Origin: Exiguobacterium qingdaonense
GTDB lineage: Bacteria > Bacillota > Bacilli > Exiguobacteriales > Exiguobacteriaceae
Assembly (NCBI RefSeq): GCF_018617855.1
Contig: NZ_JACSKY010000007.1
Coordinates: 1-64,000 of the forward strand
Direction: 5' to 3'
DNA length: 64,000 bases
Below the pieces are notes generated by a model. It worked only from the letters and a program-made list of their open reading frames with translations. It searched no databases and had not been told where the DNA came from. Positions 8,587-17,306 of this stretch are shown in pieces. The translations under genes were made by a program, and so were the position numbers. Each line of letters starts with the position of its first letter. Positions within the stretch are counted from its first letter, which is position 1.

Positions 8587-9957
8587 CTACGATTGGTATG
8601 AAATAGGCACATCAATTTTTGCTTTTGCCACGCAAACACCATTTTGTACTATATAACATTCTACGAAGTGCTCTCCTTTAAATTGAGTAGCCTCAGTATG
8701 AGTTTCGGAGTTAGTCTTTATTATCTGACCTCTTACAAGGTTTCTTCTTTTTGCTTCCTCACCTCTGTTCTTAACTTTCCAATAGATATCATATGGTTTA
8801 GGTACAGTATTTGAACTTATGAAAAATTTTAAAGTTTTTTGTGGGGATAGCCACTTATCTTGTCTCAATATATTCATTAAAGTGTCTATTCTAAAACCAT
8901 TTTGCTCCACATGACACTCTAATGTTAATTGATATCTATTTTCTATCGGAAAATAATATTGGATAAATTCTTCACTTTCGTTATAGATAAGCTCTTCATT
9001 CGATTTTGAAAAAGCTGATTTTTCTAACGTTCTTGTTTCCTGAGCATTTTCATACTGTTCCTGCCAATAACTATGATTGAAAAAATCATTCCAGGCTCTT
9101 ACTGCTTGCTTATCAGTACAGTCCTCTTCAAATAGTACATCCAGTTTATTAATATAAGTAGTAAGTCGTTCTTGAAGTCTTTGAAGTCTATCATCATCTT
9201 TTTTTATCAGCTTTAGACTTTGACTACCATCAGCAGGGTTATAGACTTCCTTGTTATAGACCAATCTGTCACGAATCGACTTAGCTGTTTTATAAAACAT
9301 CTCATCAATTCTATCATCTTTTTCAAACCGTTCTTCCACTAATACTGACTGAACTAAACCTCCTGGCATAATCCAATCCCTGGATTTACAAAACATCTTT
9401 AACAATCTAACAACAATTCTCAATTTGTACTCTTTCTCTCTATTTGACTCAATAAACCATTTGGTAATTGCTATAGGGTCTCTTTTTCTCCACTCACTTC
9501 CGCAGTGCTCGTACTCATACTCTCCAAGATAATTTTTGGCTCTACGGTAAACTGCGAAATCGACATGATAACCTTCTTTGTAAGAAATTCTTACACAGTT
9601 AGTTTTGGCTTCTGGTTCAACATTAAATTGCTTGCATTTTTTCTTCAAAGCATTTGCTACCATATTTTTTGTTGCTGTTGTACCCTCTGGAAGATTATCC
9701 TTATCAAACACAATTGCTACGTCAATATCATAGTCACTACTTTCATTTTGAACTACTGTTGACATGGCTACACTACCCTGTGTAATTGTTTCAACCACCT
9801 GATAATTTGTACCTTTCTCAGAGTTGTACTCTTTGATTCCTTCCTCCAATCTATTTACATTAATATTTTTAAGTTTAAACAACTGTGTTTTTTGTCTCTT
9901 TGGAAGCACTACATGTTTGTTATAGAATGTTTTTAACCGACTCTCAACGTTATACAA
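8587..9957 (-). CDS. CBASS CD-NTase (SMODS-type cyclic oligonucleotide synthase with AGS-C sensor)
   Basis: The open frame gives 459 residues from GTG 9966. The nucleotidyltransferase core has GS at 64-65 (TQGSVAMST), the metal-binding pair in SDYDIDVAIVF (D80, D82) and a third aspartate in YHVDFAVYR (D136), which is the active-site pattern of DncV/OAS-like enzymes. The last 120 residues (about 335-459, LTLECHV...FFISSN...FKGEHFVECYIV) match the adenylyl/guanylyl-SMODS C-terminal sensor domain. It should make a cyclic di- or trinucleotide on phage infection. The GTG at 9966 lies inside the ribosome binding site AGGGAG (9971-9966); TTG 9957, 8 bases after it, fits better and is used here. It lies 5-14 bases after the effector gene. 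The gene is visibly more AT-rich than its surroundings. Confidence 0.88.
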   Translation of the reverse strand: MYNVESRLKTFYNKHVVLPKRQKTQLFKLKNINVNRLEEGIKEYNSEKGTNYQVVETITQGSVAMSTVVQNESSDYDIDVAIVFDKDNLPEGTTATKNMVANALKKKCKQFNVEPEAKTNCVRISYKEGYHVDFAVYRRAKNYLGEYEYEHCGSEWRKRDPIAITKWFIESNREKEYKLRIVVRLLKMFCKSRDWIMPGGLVQSVLVEERFEKDDRIDEMFYKTAKSIRDRLVYNKEVYNPADGSQSLKLIKKDDDRLQRLQERLTTYINKLDVLFEEDCTDKQAVRAWNDFFNHSYWQEQYENAQETRTLEKSAFSKSNEELIYNESEEFIQYYFPIENRYQLTLECHVEQNGFRIDTLMNILRQDKWLSPQKTLKFFISSNTVPKPYDIYWKVKNRGEEAKRRNLVRGQIIKTNSETHTEATQFKGEHFVECYIVQNGVCVAKAKIDVPISYQS

Positions 9958-9971
9958 ATTTCTCACTCCCT

Positions 9972-11075
9972 TTATCGCTCTATAAATTCACCTTTATTTT
10001 CTCCGTTCATGATAATCCCCCATGGATAATTAGAATCCTGTTTTATATCAAAGAAGTAGCAAGTAATTTCAGCCATTCTTTGATTATCAATCCTTTTTCC
10101 AATCTCTAATGCCAAACTACTCTGAGATGAAATGAGGAGATGTACTTTTTTACAAGAAGTAGAAGCTGATATTTCCTCTATGATCTCTCCGATCTTTTGA
10201 GCGTATTCAAACAATTGAGTCTTATGTCTTATTGCATTATCTTTTGGATTTTTTAAATATAACTCAACCTTCTCTGCATTTTTAAATTGCTTCATTTGTT
10301 CTTGGGTAATTCTTTTAGTAAGTGAGACTGCTATTACAAATTCTTCAGCATTTGCATTTATTTCGTTCAGAGACTTATCTATTTGTAATGCAGGATATTT
10401 CTTTCTGTTTTTTAATTTATAAAATTCTTCGGTTTGAATTCTATCGAATTCAAAATACTCATTGATTTTTTCACGTTGTAAATACGTTCCTGTCAACATT
10501 ACGAAAGGTATAGGTGCAATTCCTGTGTATCCTCTCTTGAAATCTTTACTTTCTAATCTAAATGACCTCGTTTTTTCTTCGATAATTTCCACAACTTCTT
10601 TAATAGTGTTTGCTGTTATACCATTTTTATAATTTCTAACTAAGTCTATTTCTCTTTCTTTAAATTCGAATGTGGATAGACCTATATCTTTGTTATTTGA
10701 TTCTATTCTCTTATCATAGTATGCATTGATATTTAAAATGAAAAGTTTGTTCTTTGCAAAATACAATAAATACCCCCCAGCTACCATCAATACTATCCCT
10801 ACAATCAGTTGAACCCATTGGGTCTGTGAGAAAGCGGAATTAATTTCGATTGCATCATTTGGAGATCCACTTAGAATAATAGTTGCAAAAAGTCTATTAA
10901 TATTGGTCCAAGTGTTACCAAAAGAACTAACAGTAAGTGAGAGACCAGAAGTGATGAGAACAGTTGATATTGATTGTTCTTTCTTATTTGCAAAGAAAAA
11001 CTTGATAGTAAACACCATTCCTACAATAAACACAATTACTATAATAGAATTGACTATGAAACTCCCAAAACCCAT
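9972..11075 (-). CDS. CBASS TM-SAVED effector (Cap14-like)
   Basis: The protein has about 367 residues. The N-terminus has two or three membrane helices (FIVNSIIVIVFIVGMVF, then WVQLIVGIVLMVAGGYLLYF about residues 87-107). The rest is a cytoplasmic domain ending in a SAVED fold (KVHLLISSQSSLALEIGKRI and TCYFFD), which binds cyclic oligonucleotides. TM-SAVED proteins are known CBASS effectors that damage the membrane when they bind the signal. An upstream in-frame TTG (11090) exists, but ATG 11075, 7 bases after GGGGGT, is the better start. The cyclase gene follows directly, making a two-gene type I CBASS with no Cap2/Cap3 or HORMA/TRIP13 helpers. Confidence 0.85.
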   Translation of the reverse strand: MGFGSFIVNSIIVIVFIVGMVFTIKFFFANKKEQSISTVLITSGLSLTVSSFGNTWTNINRLFATIILSGSPNDAIEINSAFSQTQWVQLIVGIVLMVAGGYLLYFAKNKLFILNINAYYDKRIESNNKDIGLSTFEFKEREIDLVRNYKNGITANTIKEVVEIIEEKTRSFRLESKDFKRGYTGIAPIPFVMLTGTYLQREKINEYFEFDRIQTEEFYKLKNRKKYPALQIDKSLNEINANAEEFVIAVSLTKRITQEQMKQFKNAEKVELYLKNPKDNAIRHKTQLFEYAQKIGEIIEEISASTSCKKVHLLISSQSSLALEIGKRIDNQRMAEITCYFFDIKQDSNYPWGIIMNGENKGEFIER

Positions 11076-11099
11076 ACATGCTACCCCCAATTATCAACC

Positions 11100-11142
11100 G
11101 ATTATAAAATCACCTTATTTATTACAAGGTGGTTTTATAATC
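11100..11142. promoter_or_regulatory. 17-bp inverted repeat in the CBASS leader
   Basis: Arms 11100-11116 and 11126-11142 match at 16 of 17 positions (AAGGTGATTTTATAATC against AAGGTGGTTTTATAATC) around a 9-base spacer. It lies between the predicted promoter (TTGGTA, 18 bases, TATAAA on the minus strand) and the effector start, and overlaps that -10. An operator or leader hairpin that holds the toxic module down is likely. Confidence 0.55.
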
Positions 11143-11449
11143 AATATCTTAACCAAATACCAATATTTCCATTATTATACATCTAAAAGTGCGCCTAAAC
11201 CACGGAACAATCAAAAGTATATGACAAATAAGTAAAGTCATTAAAAACATTTTTCTCTTTTAAGTCGTTCATACTATTCTTTCCGATACTTTTTCATTAT
11301 GCGATTTTCCATCAGGAAAAGTCTGATCCAACACTCGTTTTAATTACCCACTTTATCCTTCTTCTCTAAAATCTTGTACCGTTTCAACTTTGAAACCAGA
11401 TATGTATTTGTCAAAGATGGTTTGGTCAAATACTTTTTGAGTAAAAATA
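11143..11449. other. Non-coding, AT-rich left part of the CBASS insertion
   Basis: No gene is supported. The stretch holds a further TATAAT on the minus strand (about 11176-11181), one isolated TTTTAAGTCGTT (about 11258) shared with both flanking repeats, and an imperfect palindrome at 11404-11432 (GTATTTG...CAAATAC). Confidence 0.4.
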
Positions 11450-11799
11450 ATTTAATTTGGCCGAGAATACAATTTATTTTGCTAAGAAAGAACTTAATTT
11501 TGAGTCTACAAAAAGTTGCACCCGTAGATTTAAGTCGTTCCCTGGCCATCTTTTTAAATCCTTCCTCTGACTGACTTCTAATGTTTTCATAGGCAAATTA
11601 GTTGTTCCCTAAAATCCAAGATTTCTTTTTCACGCTTTTTTTCTCAATTCCCCCCACGTTCTTTCTTTCCAGGCTTCCACTCGCTCTTTTATCTAACAAA
11701 AAAGCACGAGGTCAATCGGTTGGTGATTCCGATTGACCTCGCGCTAAAGAACGTATTATTTGACCAAGAATACAGTTTGCTTTGCTAAGAAAAAACTTT
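11450..11799. repeat. Direct-repeat copy 2 and duplicated A segments downstream of glmS
   Basis: Segment A (GAATACA...TTTGCTAAGAAA...AACTT) occurs twice, at 11456-11495 and 11759-11799. Segment B (core 11589-11622) and terminator C (11698-11746) are also found at 8348-8381 and 8453-8497. On the minus strand the order is A2-C2-B2-A1-[CBASS]-C1-B1, so a unit A-C-B was duplicated and the CBASS pair lies inside the second unit. ATTTAATTT at 11450-11458 repeats 8505-8513 at the other junction. Confidence 0.7.
11698..11746 (-). terminator. glmS terminator
   Basis: On the minus strand GAGGTCAATCGG pairs with CCGATTGACCTC around a short loop and is followed by GTGCTTTTTTG. It lies about 90 bases after the glmS stop. 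Confidence 0.75.
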
Positions 11800-11837
11800 C
11801 TTCTCCAGATACAGAAGTGCCTTATACAACGTCAAGT

Positions 11838-13634
11838 TTATTCCACCGTCACCGATTTCGCCAAGTTTCGTGGCTTGTCCACGTCACATCCACGAGCGAG
11901 CGCTGCGTAATATGCCATGAGTTGAACCGGCAAGACATTGATGAGCGGTGCTAAGAGTGGCTCGACGTGCGGCAAGATAAAGTCATCATTCTCATGTTCC
12001 ACGCCTTGCATGGAGATGATACAGGCGTTCGCGCCACGGGCGACGACTTCTTTGACGTTCCCACGAATGTTCAAGTTCGTCTTCGGTTGCGAGATGAGCG
12101 CGATGACCGGCGTCCCGTCTTCAATCAAGGCGATCGACCCGTGCTTCAGTTCCCCACCCGGGTACCCTTCCGCTTGAATATATGAGATTTCTTTCACTTT
12201 GAGCGCTCCTTCGAGACAAACGGACGCGTCGAGCCCACGACCGATGAAAAACGTGTTCGGTGTCGTCTTCAAGTAACGCTCCGCAAGATCCTCGAACAAC
12301 TCTTTTTGCGCCATGATCGAGTCCATAATCGTAGCGACACGTGCGAGTTCCGGCATGAGGTCAAACGGTAACTCTTTCCCTGTCGCACGGGCAATGTCAT
12401 ACGCGAGAATCGCGAGGACGGCAATCTGTGCCGTGTACGCCTTCGTCGACGCGACCGCGATCTCCGGTCCGGCGTGCAGAAGCATCGTCTCGTTCGCTTC
12501 GCGTGAGAGCGTTGAACCCGGTACATTCGTCATGGTGAGCGCTTTGTATCCGCGTTTCTTCACTTCGACGAGGACGGCACGGCTGTCCGCCGTCTCACCG
12601 GATTGTGATAAGAAGACGAACAACGGACGTTCACTTAAGATGGGCATATTGTAGCCGAATTCAGAAGAAACGTGCACTTCTGTCGGAATGCCGGCGATGC
12701 GTTCTAAAATGTCTTTTCCAACGAGTCCGGCGTTATAGCTCGTCCCACATGCGACGATATAGACGCGGTCCGCTTCCGAGACGAGCTCGCGTACGCCGTC
12801 CGTGAGTTCGATGTCGCCGTTCTCGTTCTGGTAGTGCTGGATGATGTTGCGGATGACGGCCGGTTGCTCGTCCATCTCCTTCAACATGTAGTGCGCGTAC
12901 GTGCCCTTCTCGATGTCTGACGCATCGATCTCGGCCGTGTACGGTGCACGCTCGAGCACGTCGCCGTCGAGCGTCTTGATCGTCGCCGACTCGCGTGTGA
13001 GGATGACGATCTCACCGTCATGGAGCTCGAGGTACTGGTCCGTCACCTGGAGCATCGCCATCGCGTCCGATGCGACGACGTTGAACGTGCCGTCACCGAG
13101 TCCGACGAGAAGCGGGGACTTGTTCTTGCCGATATAGAGGCGCTCTTTGTCCTCTGAGTCGATCATCGCGATCGCGTACGAACCGTGGAGGTCCGAAAGC
13201 GTCTTGCGGAACGCCGCCTCGACGTCACCGAGCTCGACGAAGTGCTTCTCCATGAGCAAGACGATGACTTCCGTGTCCGTCTCCGAAAGGAATGGGACGT
13301 CGAGTGTGGCTTTCAATTGTTCGTCGTTCTCGATCACGCCGTTATGCACGAGCGTGAAGCGTCCTGTCGTGCTCTGATGCGGGTGGGCGTTCGGTACGCT
13401 CGGTACCCCGTGTGTGGCCCAACGCGTGTGACCGATTCCGATCGTCCCTTCGGCGTCAGCCGGGACGATGTCACGGAGTGCTTGAATCCGTCCTACTTCT
13501 TTGAATGTACGAACGTCCTCGCCGACTAAGGCAATCCCTGCCGAGTCATAGCCGCGATACTCGAGCTTCTCGAGCCCCTTCAACAAAATCTCTTTCGTTC
13601 CAACTTGTCCGATCATCCCTACGATTCCACACAT
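11838..13634 (-). CDS. glmS: Glutamine-fructose-6-phosphate aminotransferase
   Basis: This 598-residue enzyme makes glucosamine 6-phosphate from fructose 6-phosphate and glutamine, the first step of cell-wall amino sugar synthesis. C2 (MCGIVGMIG) is the N-terminal nucleophile of the glutaminase domain (about 1-220). Two SIS sugar isomerase domains follow ([21 protein letters not shown], and the second from about 450). The C-terminus LAKSVTVE is strongly conserved and is the sequence context where Tn7-like elements recognise attTn7. Length equals the Bacillus enzymes. The gene is controlled by the ribozyme in its leader and ends before a hairpin terminator. The DNA just downstream carries the CBASS insertion. 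Confidence 0.97.
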   Translation of the reverse strand: MCGIVGMIGQVGTKEILLKGLEKLEYRGYDSAGIALVGEDVRTFKEVGRIQALRDIVPADAEGTIGIGHTRWATHGVPSVPNAHPHQSTTGRFTLVHNGVIENDEQLKATLDVPFLSETDTEVIVLLMEKHFVELGDVEAAFRKTLSDLHGSYAIAMIDSEDKERLYIGKNKSPLLVGLGDGTFNVVASDAMAMLQVTDQYLELHDGEIVILTRESATIKTLDGDVLERAPYTAEIDASDIEKGTYAHYMLKEMDEQPAVIRNIIQHYQNENGDIELTDGVRELVSEADRVYIVACGTSYNAGLVGKDILERIAGIPTEVHVSSEFGYNMPILSERPLFVFLSQSGETADSRAVLVEVKKRGYKALTMTNVPGSTLSREANETMLLHAGPEIAVASTKAYTAQIAVLAILAYDIARATGKELPFDLMPELARVATIMDSIMAQKELFEDLAERYLKTTPNTFFIGRGLDASVCLEGALKVKEISYIQAEGYPGGELKHGSIALIEDGTPVIALISQPKTNLNIRGNVKEVVARGANACIISMQGVEHENDDFILPHVEPLLAPLINVLPVQLMAYYAALARGCDVDKPRNLAKSVTVE

Positions 13635-13694
13635 ACAAAAATCTCCTCTTTGCTTCGATTTCTCGAAAAAGGAAACGGGCTTTTTTGAGTGATG

Positions 13695-13835
13695 TCATCA
13701 AGTCTCGCTTTGTCCGTCCGGTCACCCGAACGTTTTATCAAGACTCTCTCAGTCGTGACACGCGACTGGAAGGCATCCGCCGAAATCTCGATCACCTTCG
13801 TCCTCGTCAACTCCGTAGAGTTCTGGCGCTTCTGT
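13695..13835 (-). ncRNA. glmS ribozyme/riboswitch
   Basis: The glmS leader contains the conserved core in order on the minus strand: AGCGCCAGAAC (from 13830, at the cleavage site), GTTGACGAGGAC, TTTCGGCGGATGCCTTC, then CGGGTGACCGG and GGACAAAGCGAGAC. This is the glucosamine-6-phosphate-activated self-cleaving ribozyme. Cleavage just 5' of GCGCC exposes the mRNA to decay when GlcN6P is plentiful, which lowers GlmS. Confidence 0.95.
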
Positions 13836-14046
13836 TTCATATCCAGCCGTTTCTCCAGATACGCTTTCATGCTATCGAGTACAGGACGTGTTGGATAGAG
13901 ATATCTTAAAAATTGTCATAAAATACTTTTTTACTGTTCATGTAAAAGTCACCACTTTCACGAAAAAGCCATCAATCTATCGAGTTTTCAAGTAAGGAGA
14001 GAACGGGCATGATACAAGTAACGAGTAAAGAAATGAGGGGAAACAC

Positions 14047-14382
14047 ATGGGTGGAATCTTCCTATTGATCGGCATACTGTTATCCGTCTTATCCAGATGG
14101 CTCGAGTTTGAAGGGAATAGCACGTTAGCAGACGTCATGTTGTTTCCTGCGATTTTTTTCATGGCTATGGCGTTTCTCTGCAATTTTCCATATTTCAAAG
14201 AATGGTGGGATGATCGCACCACCCGCAAGAAAGCCCTCTTATTCGTGATGTTTGCTGCAGTCGGTATTCTCTGTCTGCAAGCCGCCTTCTGGTTCGTCGT
14301 GTGGCGAGATCAATGGCTCGGACTTCTTCTCCTTCTTCCCTTTGCGGCATGTGTGGGGTTCATCGCTCGTCTGTTCAAATAA
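14047..14382 (+). CDS. Small four-helix membrane protein, unknown function
   Basis: This 111-residue protein has about four hydrophobic segments (4-18, 28-45, 62-80, 90-108) and a conserved-looking FKEWWDDRTTRKKA cytoplasmic loop. I do not recognise the family. Ribosome binding site GAGGGG lies 8 bases before ATG. An upstream AUG (14009) with its own AAGGAG could encode a 19-residue leader peptide that overlaps this start. The gene is convergent with the first membrane-protein array. Confidence 0.6.
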   Translation: MGGIFLLIGILLSVLSRWLEFEGNSTLADVMLFPAIFFMAMAFLCNFPYFKEWWDDRTTRKKALLFVMFAAVGILCLQAAFWFVVWRDQWLGLLLLLPFAACVGFIARLFK

Positions 14383-14384
14383 AT

Positions 14385-14412
14385 AGGGGGACGCTCACGC
14401 GCTCCCCCATTT
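14385..14412. terminator. Terminator between convergent membrane-protein genes
   Basis: GGGGGACGC pairs with GCGCTCCCCC, with ATTTTTG after it on the plus strand. It overlaps the last codons of the minus-strand gene. Confidence 0.65.
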
Positions 14413-14865
14413 TTGTTCTTCTTTTAACTCTCGTTCCGTGACATAGTTTTCGTCGAGACGAACCATATGATGCTCATACAACCGATGCATCATCATAGAA
14501 CTTGGGATGAGCACCGCAATCGTTACAAAGAAAGCAAGCGTCGAGATCTGCTCGGTAACTGTGAAATATAGAAATACAATCACGAACGGATACCCAATCA
14601 GTCCAGTAATCGAGTTCCAATGCGCAAGTCGTTTCGCCTCTCTCGACTTCAAATAGCGCTTCTTAATCGTTTCTCGATCCCATGTCTTCTTCCATGCAGG
14701 TAAAGCTGCGATCTCTGAAATCAACAATACACCTACCAACGAAATCCAGCCTTTCTCCACTGCAAAGAAAAGCATGAGTGCGAGTACTCCGCTCATCATA
14801 TTTACAGTCCATTTCCCCGATTCATCAAATGTCGTCAACTCTCTCATCTGATCACGCTTGTTCAC
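14395..14865 (-). CDS. Array 1 membrane paralogue 1 (last gene)
   Basis: This 156-residue protein has four predicted helices in two pairs. The central cytoplasmic loop KKRYLKSREAKRLAHWNS and the tail LDENYVTERELKEEQ match the motifs shared by the 13-member family in this window. GTG 14865 is chosen because AAAAGGAG lies 7 bases upstream; the longer open frame (to 14898) would enter the preceding gene further. It overlaps the upstream gene by 14 bases. Function is unknown. The C-terminal motif is best compared with array 2 members (IDPEHVTNREL), which ties the two arrays together. Confidence 0.65.
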   Translation of the reverse strand: MNKRDQMRELTTFDESGKWTVNMMSGVLALMLFFAVEKGWISLVGVLLISEIAALPAWKKTWDRETIKKRYLKSREAKRLAHWNSITGLIGYPFVIVFLYFTVTEQISTLAFFVTIAVLIPSSMMMHRLYEHHMVRLDENYVTERELKEEQKWGSA

Positions 14866-15370
14866 GACGTTGCTCCTTTTCGTATTCGCGCACCTCACGA
14901 ATTTCTTTTATGTCCTTATCCGTCAAATAATTCTCATCGTAAGACTGAATGACACGGTCGAACCGCTTCGCTAAATATTCAATCCCGAAAAACGTCAGCT
15001 GGGAAAGGAGAAACATGCGGAACGATTGAGGTTCTGTCGGTCCGCTATTGAAATAGAATATTCCGTAAACCCCGATTCCACTAAACGCCAACGTATGTGC
15101 GATCATTTTGAACGATAAGAGTTTTCGTGCCGTTTGATTTTTCACGAAACGCAACCACATTCGGTACCGAATCAATACAGCACTAAGCAATAAGGCGAGC
15201 ATGAAGTAAAGCATTCCGACGATGACGCCTTCAGCGATTGTCCAATACGAGGCGTAAATCAAAAAACCGGCGACGAGTCCGACCCCGATTATCCCGACAC
15301 CCCAGCTGGTCAAACGGTCTACTTTTAAAATCGTGTCGACTTGCGATTTTACTTTTGGTGATGACTCCAT
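14852..15370 (-). CDS. Array 1 membrane paralogue 2
   Basis: This 172-residue protein has four predicted helices (about 20-38, 48-66, 90-108, 118-134). Its loop is FVKNQTARKLLSFKM and its tail YDENYLTDKDIKEIREV is followed by a long charged stretch (REYEKEQRREQ). ATG overlaps the end of paralogue 3, with AGAGGAG 5 bases upstream inside that gene. Unknown function; assigned by motif similarity within the window. Confidence 0.65.
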   Translation of the reverse strand: MESSPKVKSQVDTILKVDRLTSWGVGIIGVGLVAGFLIYASYWTIAEGVIVGMLYFMLALLLSAVLIRYRMWLRFVKNQTARKLLSFKMIAHTLAFSGIGVYGIFYFNSGPTEPQSFRMFLLSQLTFFGIEYLAKRFDRVIQSYDENYLTDKDIKEIREVREYEKEQRREQA

Positions 15371-15819
15371 CCGTTCTCCTCCTCTTCTAGCACTTTTTCA
15401 TACGTCGGTAGTCCTGACTGATGCACATGGATTCGCTCTTCCCACTTCTTCTCTCGATATGATTTCGTCAATCCCCAAAGGGCGACTACACCACCGGTCA
15501 GGATGAAGGCATCTTCGTTCACATACATCGGGATGAAGAGCACAAATAAAGAGACAGCACTAATCCAACAGTCAACGAGTCGATAACGTAACACGCGAGT
15601 GACCGCTTCATGTTCGGCAAAAAAGCGGATGACCCGATATTCCATGTATCCTTTATAAGCCATGCCCATGGATACGACCAACATGACCGGGATGACCCAC
15701 GTCGCCTGCGCCCATAACATGGCGATGAACGAAATGAGGAATATGACGAGTATCGGCCAGCCAAAGAACCGCTCGAATTGTTTGGCATGCGTTATCGTAA
15801 GTTCAAATTGACGGTCCAT
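15349..15819 (-). CDS. Array 1 membrane paralogue 3
   Basis: This 156-residue protein has four predicted helices. The loop reads FFAEHEAVTRVLRYRLVDCW and the tail HQSGLPTYEKVLEEEE, a variant in which the usual HVT is LPT, shared with paralogue 4. It overlaps paralogue 4 by 17 bases and paralogue 2 by 22 bases, so the array must be one transcript with re-initiating ribosomes. Unknown function. Confidence 0.65.
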   Translation of the reverse strand: MDRQFELTITHAKQFERFFGWPILVIFLISFIAMLWAQATWVIPVMLVVSMGMAYKGYMEYRVIRFFAEHEAVTRVLRYRLVDCWISAVSLFVLFIPMYVNEDAFILTGGVVALWGLTKSYREKKWEERIHVHQSGLPTYEKVLEEEENGWSHHQK

Positions 15820-16252
15820 TTAGTACACTCCCTCCAATCACTTCCACATACGTCGGTAATTCCGGATCGATTTGTTTAAGTTGCTTTGTGAACCACTTCT
15901 GTCGGAACGGACTCAACACTCCCCATATCCCAAAAAAGAGACCGATGATGAGACCAACATCTTCTGCTGTCAGCAGCGTTGCCATGAGTGTCGCCAACAA
16001 AATCGCATCCATCCATTCGAATATAAACTGGAAAACAAGGATTCGATGAGCCTTCGGATGCGCGGTCATTCGCCACATGATTCGCATTTCTTTATAGCCC
16101 ATTATGATGATCAGTATAGAGAGTGACCCCATGATGGGAATAAGCCACATTTTCTCTAATAAGAGCGCGACAATGACGGCTGTGACATATAGAATCAGTA
16201 TCGGTACAGCATAACGTCGCATCCGTTGAATCCACTTTATGTCTTGGTCCAT
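15803..16252 (-). CDS. Array 1 membrane paralogue 4
   Basis: This 149-residue protein starts at ATG 16252 (MDQDIKWIQ), with GGAGGT 8 bases upstream. The frame stays open to 16642, but that extension is hydrophilic, lies entirely inside paralogue 5 and lacks family motifs, so it is rejected. The loop is RMTAHPKAHRILVFQF and the tail KQIDPELPTYVEV. Four helices are predicted. Unknown function. Confidence 0.65.
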   Translation of the reverse strand: MDQDIKWIQRMRRYAVPILILYVTAVIVALLLEKMWLIPIMGSLSILIIIMGYKEMRIMWRMTAHPKAHRILVFQFIFEWMDAILLATLMATLLTAEDVGLIIGLFFGIWGVLSPFRQKWFTKQLKQIDPELPTYVEVIGGSVLNGPSI

Positions 16253-16671
16253 TGGCCATGACCTCCATCCAGATTCATATCTTGTCGCTTCGTCCGTGCC
16301 TCCACGTCCCATGTCCATAATATTGCGCCACCGATGAACACCGTGACACATACATAGGCCACGTTTGATGTGAACAATAGTTGATGATTCAACGCGAGAA
16401 AAAAGGCAATACTGTTCATTCCGTCCCGAACGAGTTGACGACGATACAACCCTTTCAGTTCTGGTTGAAATCCTAGGCGCATCCGATAACGCTTCACATA
16501 TAAGATGTTGAGTGGAATGAGTGTACAGGCGATATACAGCACGCCCCACGTAAGGGCACCAGAAAATAAACCGACGAAGACCATCAGTACGACGAATGTT
16601 CCAAACAGGCCGAAAATCCATTGGTCGAATGAATGTTTCCATGCTTTTTCTTGCGTCAATCGTTCATTCAT
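16237..16671 (-). CDS. Array 1 membrane paralogue 5
   Basis: This 144-residue protein has four predicted helices. The central loop GFQPELKGLYRRQLVRDGM keeps the Y-x-R-L/Q-hydrophobic-R-D spacing of the family. The C-terminal tail is divergent (RTKRQDMNLDGGHG) and lacks the HVT/LPT motif. It overlaps the preceding gene by 4 bases (ATGA). Unknown function. Confidence 0.62.
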   Translation of the reverse strand: MNERLTQEKAWKHSFDQWIFGLFGTFVVLMVFVGLFSGALTWGVLYIACTLIPLNILYVKRYRMRLGFQPELKGLYRRQLVRDGMNSIAFFLALNHQLLFTSNVAYVCVTVFIGGAILWTWDVEARTKRQDMNLDGGHGQWTKT

Positions 16672-17102
16672 CTCTTCAATCGTTGTTTCTCGAACGGTTC
16701 CACCGAAGACATGCGTTCACCGAACTGTTTTTGTAACGTTTGACCGAACACGACCCATAAGGTGAGGGCAACGAACATCGTCAACGTGTCAATTTTCATA
16801 AAAAGGAGAACTCCCGTGATTAAAATAAGAATCGCTGAATCGACCAAATCGTATACGAAGTCCCATCTAAGCGATCTCACCTCATGTCGTTCGTTCACAT
16901 GCGTACGGTGTGTCTGATACTTTCTCACGTCTAGCCCAATCATCGTGATTCCAAGCCCAATCAACGGGACGACCAGCCATATATTATTTTCGAGATAAGA
17001 CACGGCAAGCGCCGTCAAGATGAACAGAAGCGAGGTGTAACGGATTCGCAGTCGCGTCTTCCACCATGTATCCTCTTGTACAAATCGATTTGTGTTGTTC
17101 AT
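16668..17102 (-). CDS. Array 1 membrane paralogue 6 (first gene)
   Basis: This 144-residue protein is first in the array. The N-terminus is hydrophilic (MNNTNRFVQEDTWW). Four helices are predicted and the loop is THVNERHEVRSLRWDFVYDL. The tail (FGERMSSVEPFEKQ) is divergent. AGGAAGGGG precedes ATG. A promoter should lie in 17103-17250, which is shared with the divergent GntR gene, but I could not identify a clear one. Confidence 0.62.
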   Translation of the reverse strand: MNNTNRFVQEDTWWKTRLRIRYTSLLFILTALAVSYLENNIWLVVPLIGLGITMIGLDVRKYQTHRTHVNERHEVRSLRWDFVYDLVDSAILILITGVLLFMKIDTLTMFVALTLWVVFGQTLQKQFGERMSSVEPFEKQRLKR

Positions 17103-17306
17103 TTTATAACCCCCCTTCCTTTACAAGATCTATCTCTCTTCTACGTATGATTTCTTATATTGTTTCATATTTTCCAAATATTCTCTCAATGAATCGTTCG
17201 ACTTTTTTCAACAATTGACGAACGAAACGTATCCGCTTCCAAAAAATATCTGTTATACTGTTAGCAAATTCATTCCCACAAATTTTTTTGAAAGGTGTAG
17301 AACTGT

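Noticed and set aside
8587..11075. Additional CBASS genes (Cap2/Cap3, HORMA, TRIP13) or a CapW-type repressor
   Set aside because: No open frames with such features exist between the flanking repeats; the module has two genes only.
8153..11837. A Tn7-like transposon at the glmS downstream site
   Set aside because: No tns genes, Tn7-type ends or 5-bp target duplications were seen; only the location fits.
13619..13870. 83-codon minus-strand frame upstream of glmS
   Set aside because: It coincides with the glmS ribozyme, whose conserved core explains the sequence fully.
14009..14068. 19-codon frame with AAGGAG upstream, overlapping the 14047 gene
   Set aside because: It could be a leader peptide, but there is no regulatory motif or conservation evidence to support it.
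16253..16642. N-terminal extension of array 1 paralogue 4 to a 279-residue protein
   Set aside because: The extension lies fully inside paralogue 5 in another frame, is hydrophilic and lacks family motifs; ATG 16252 has a good ribosome binding site.
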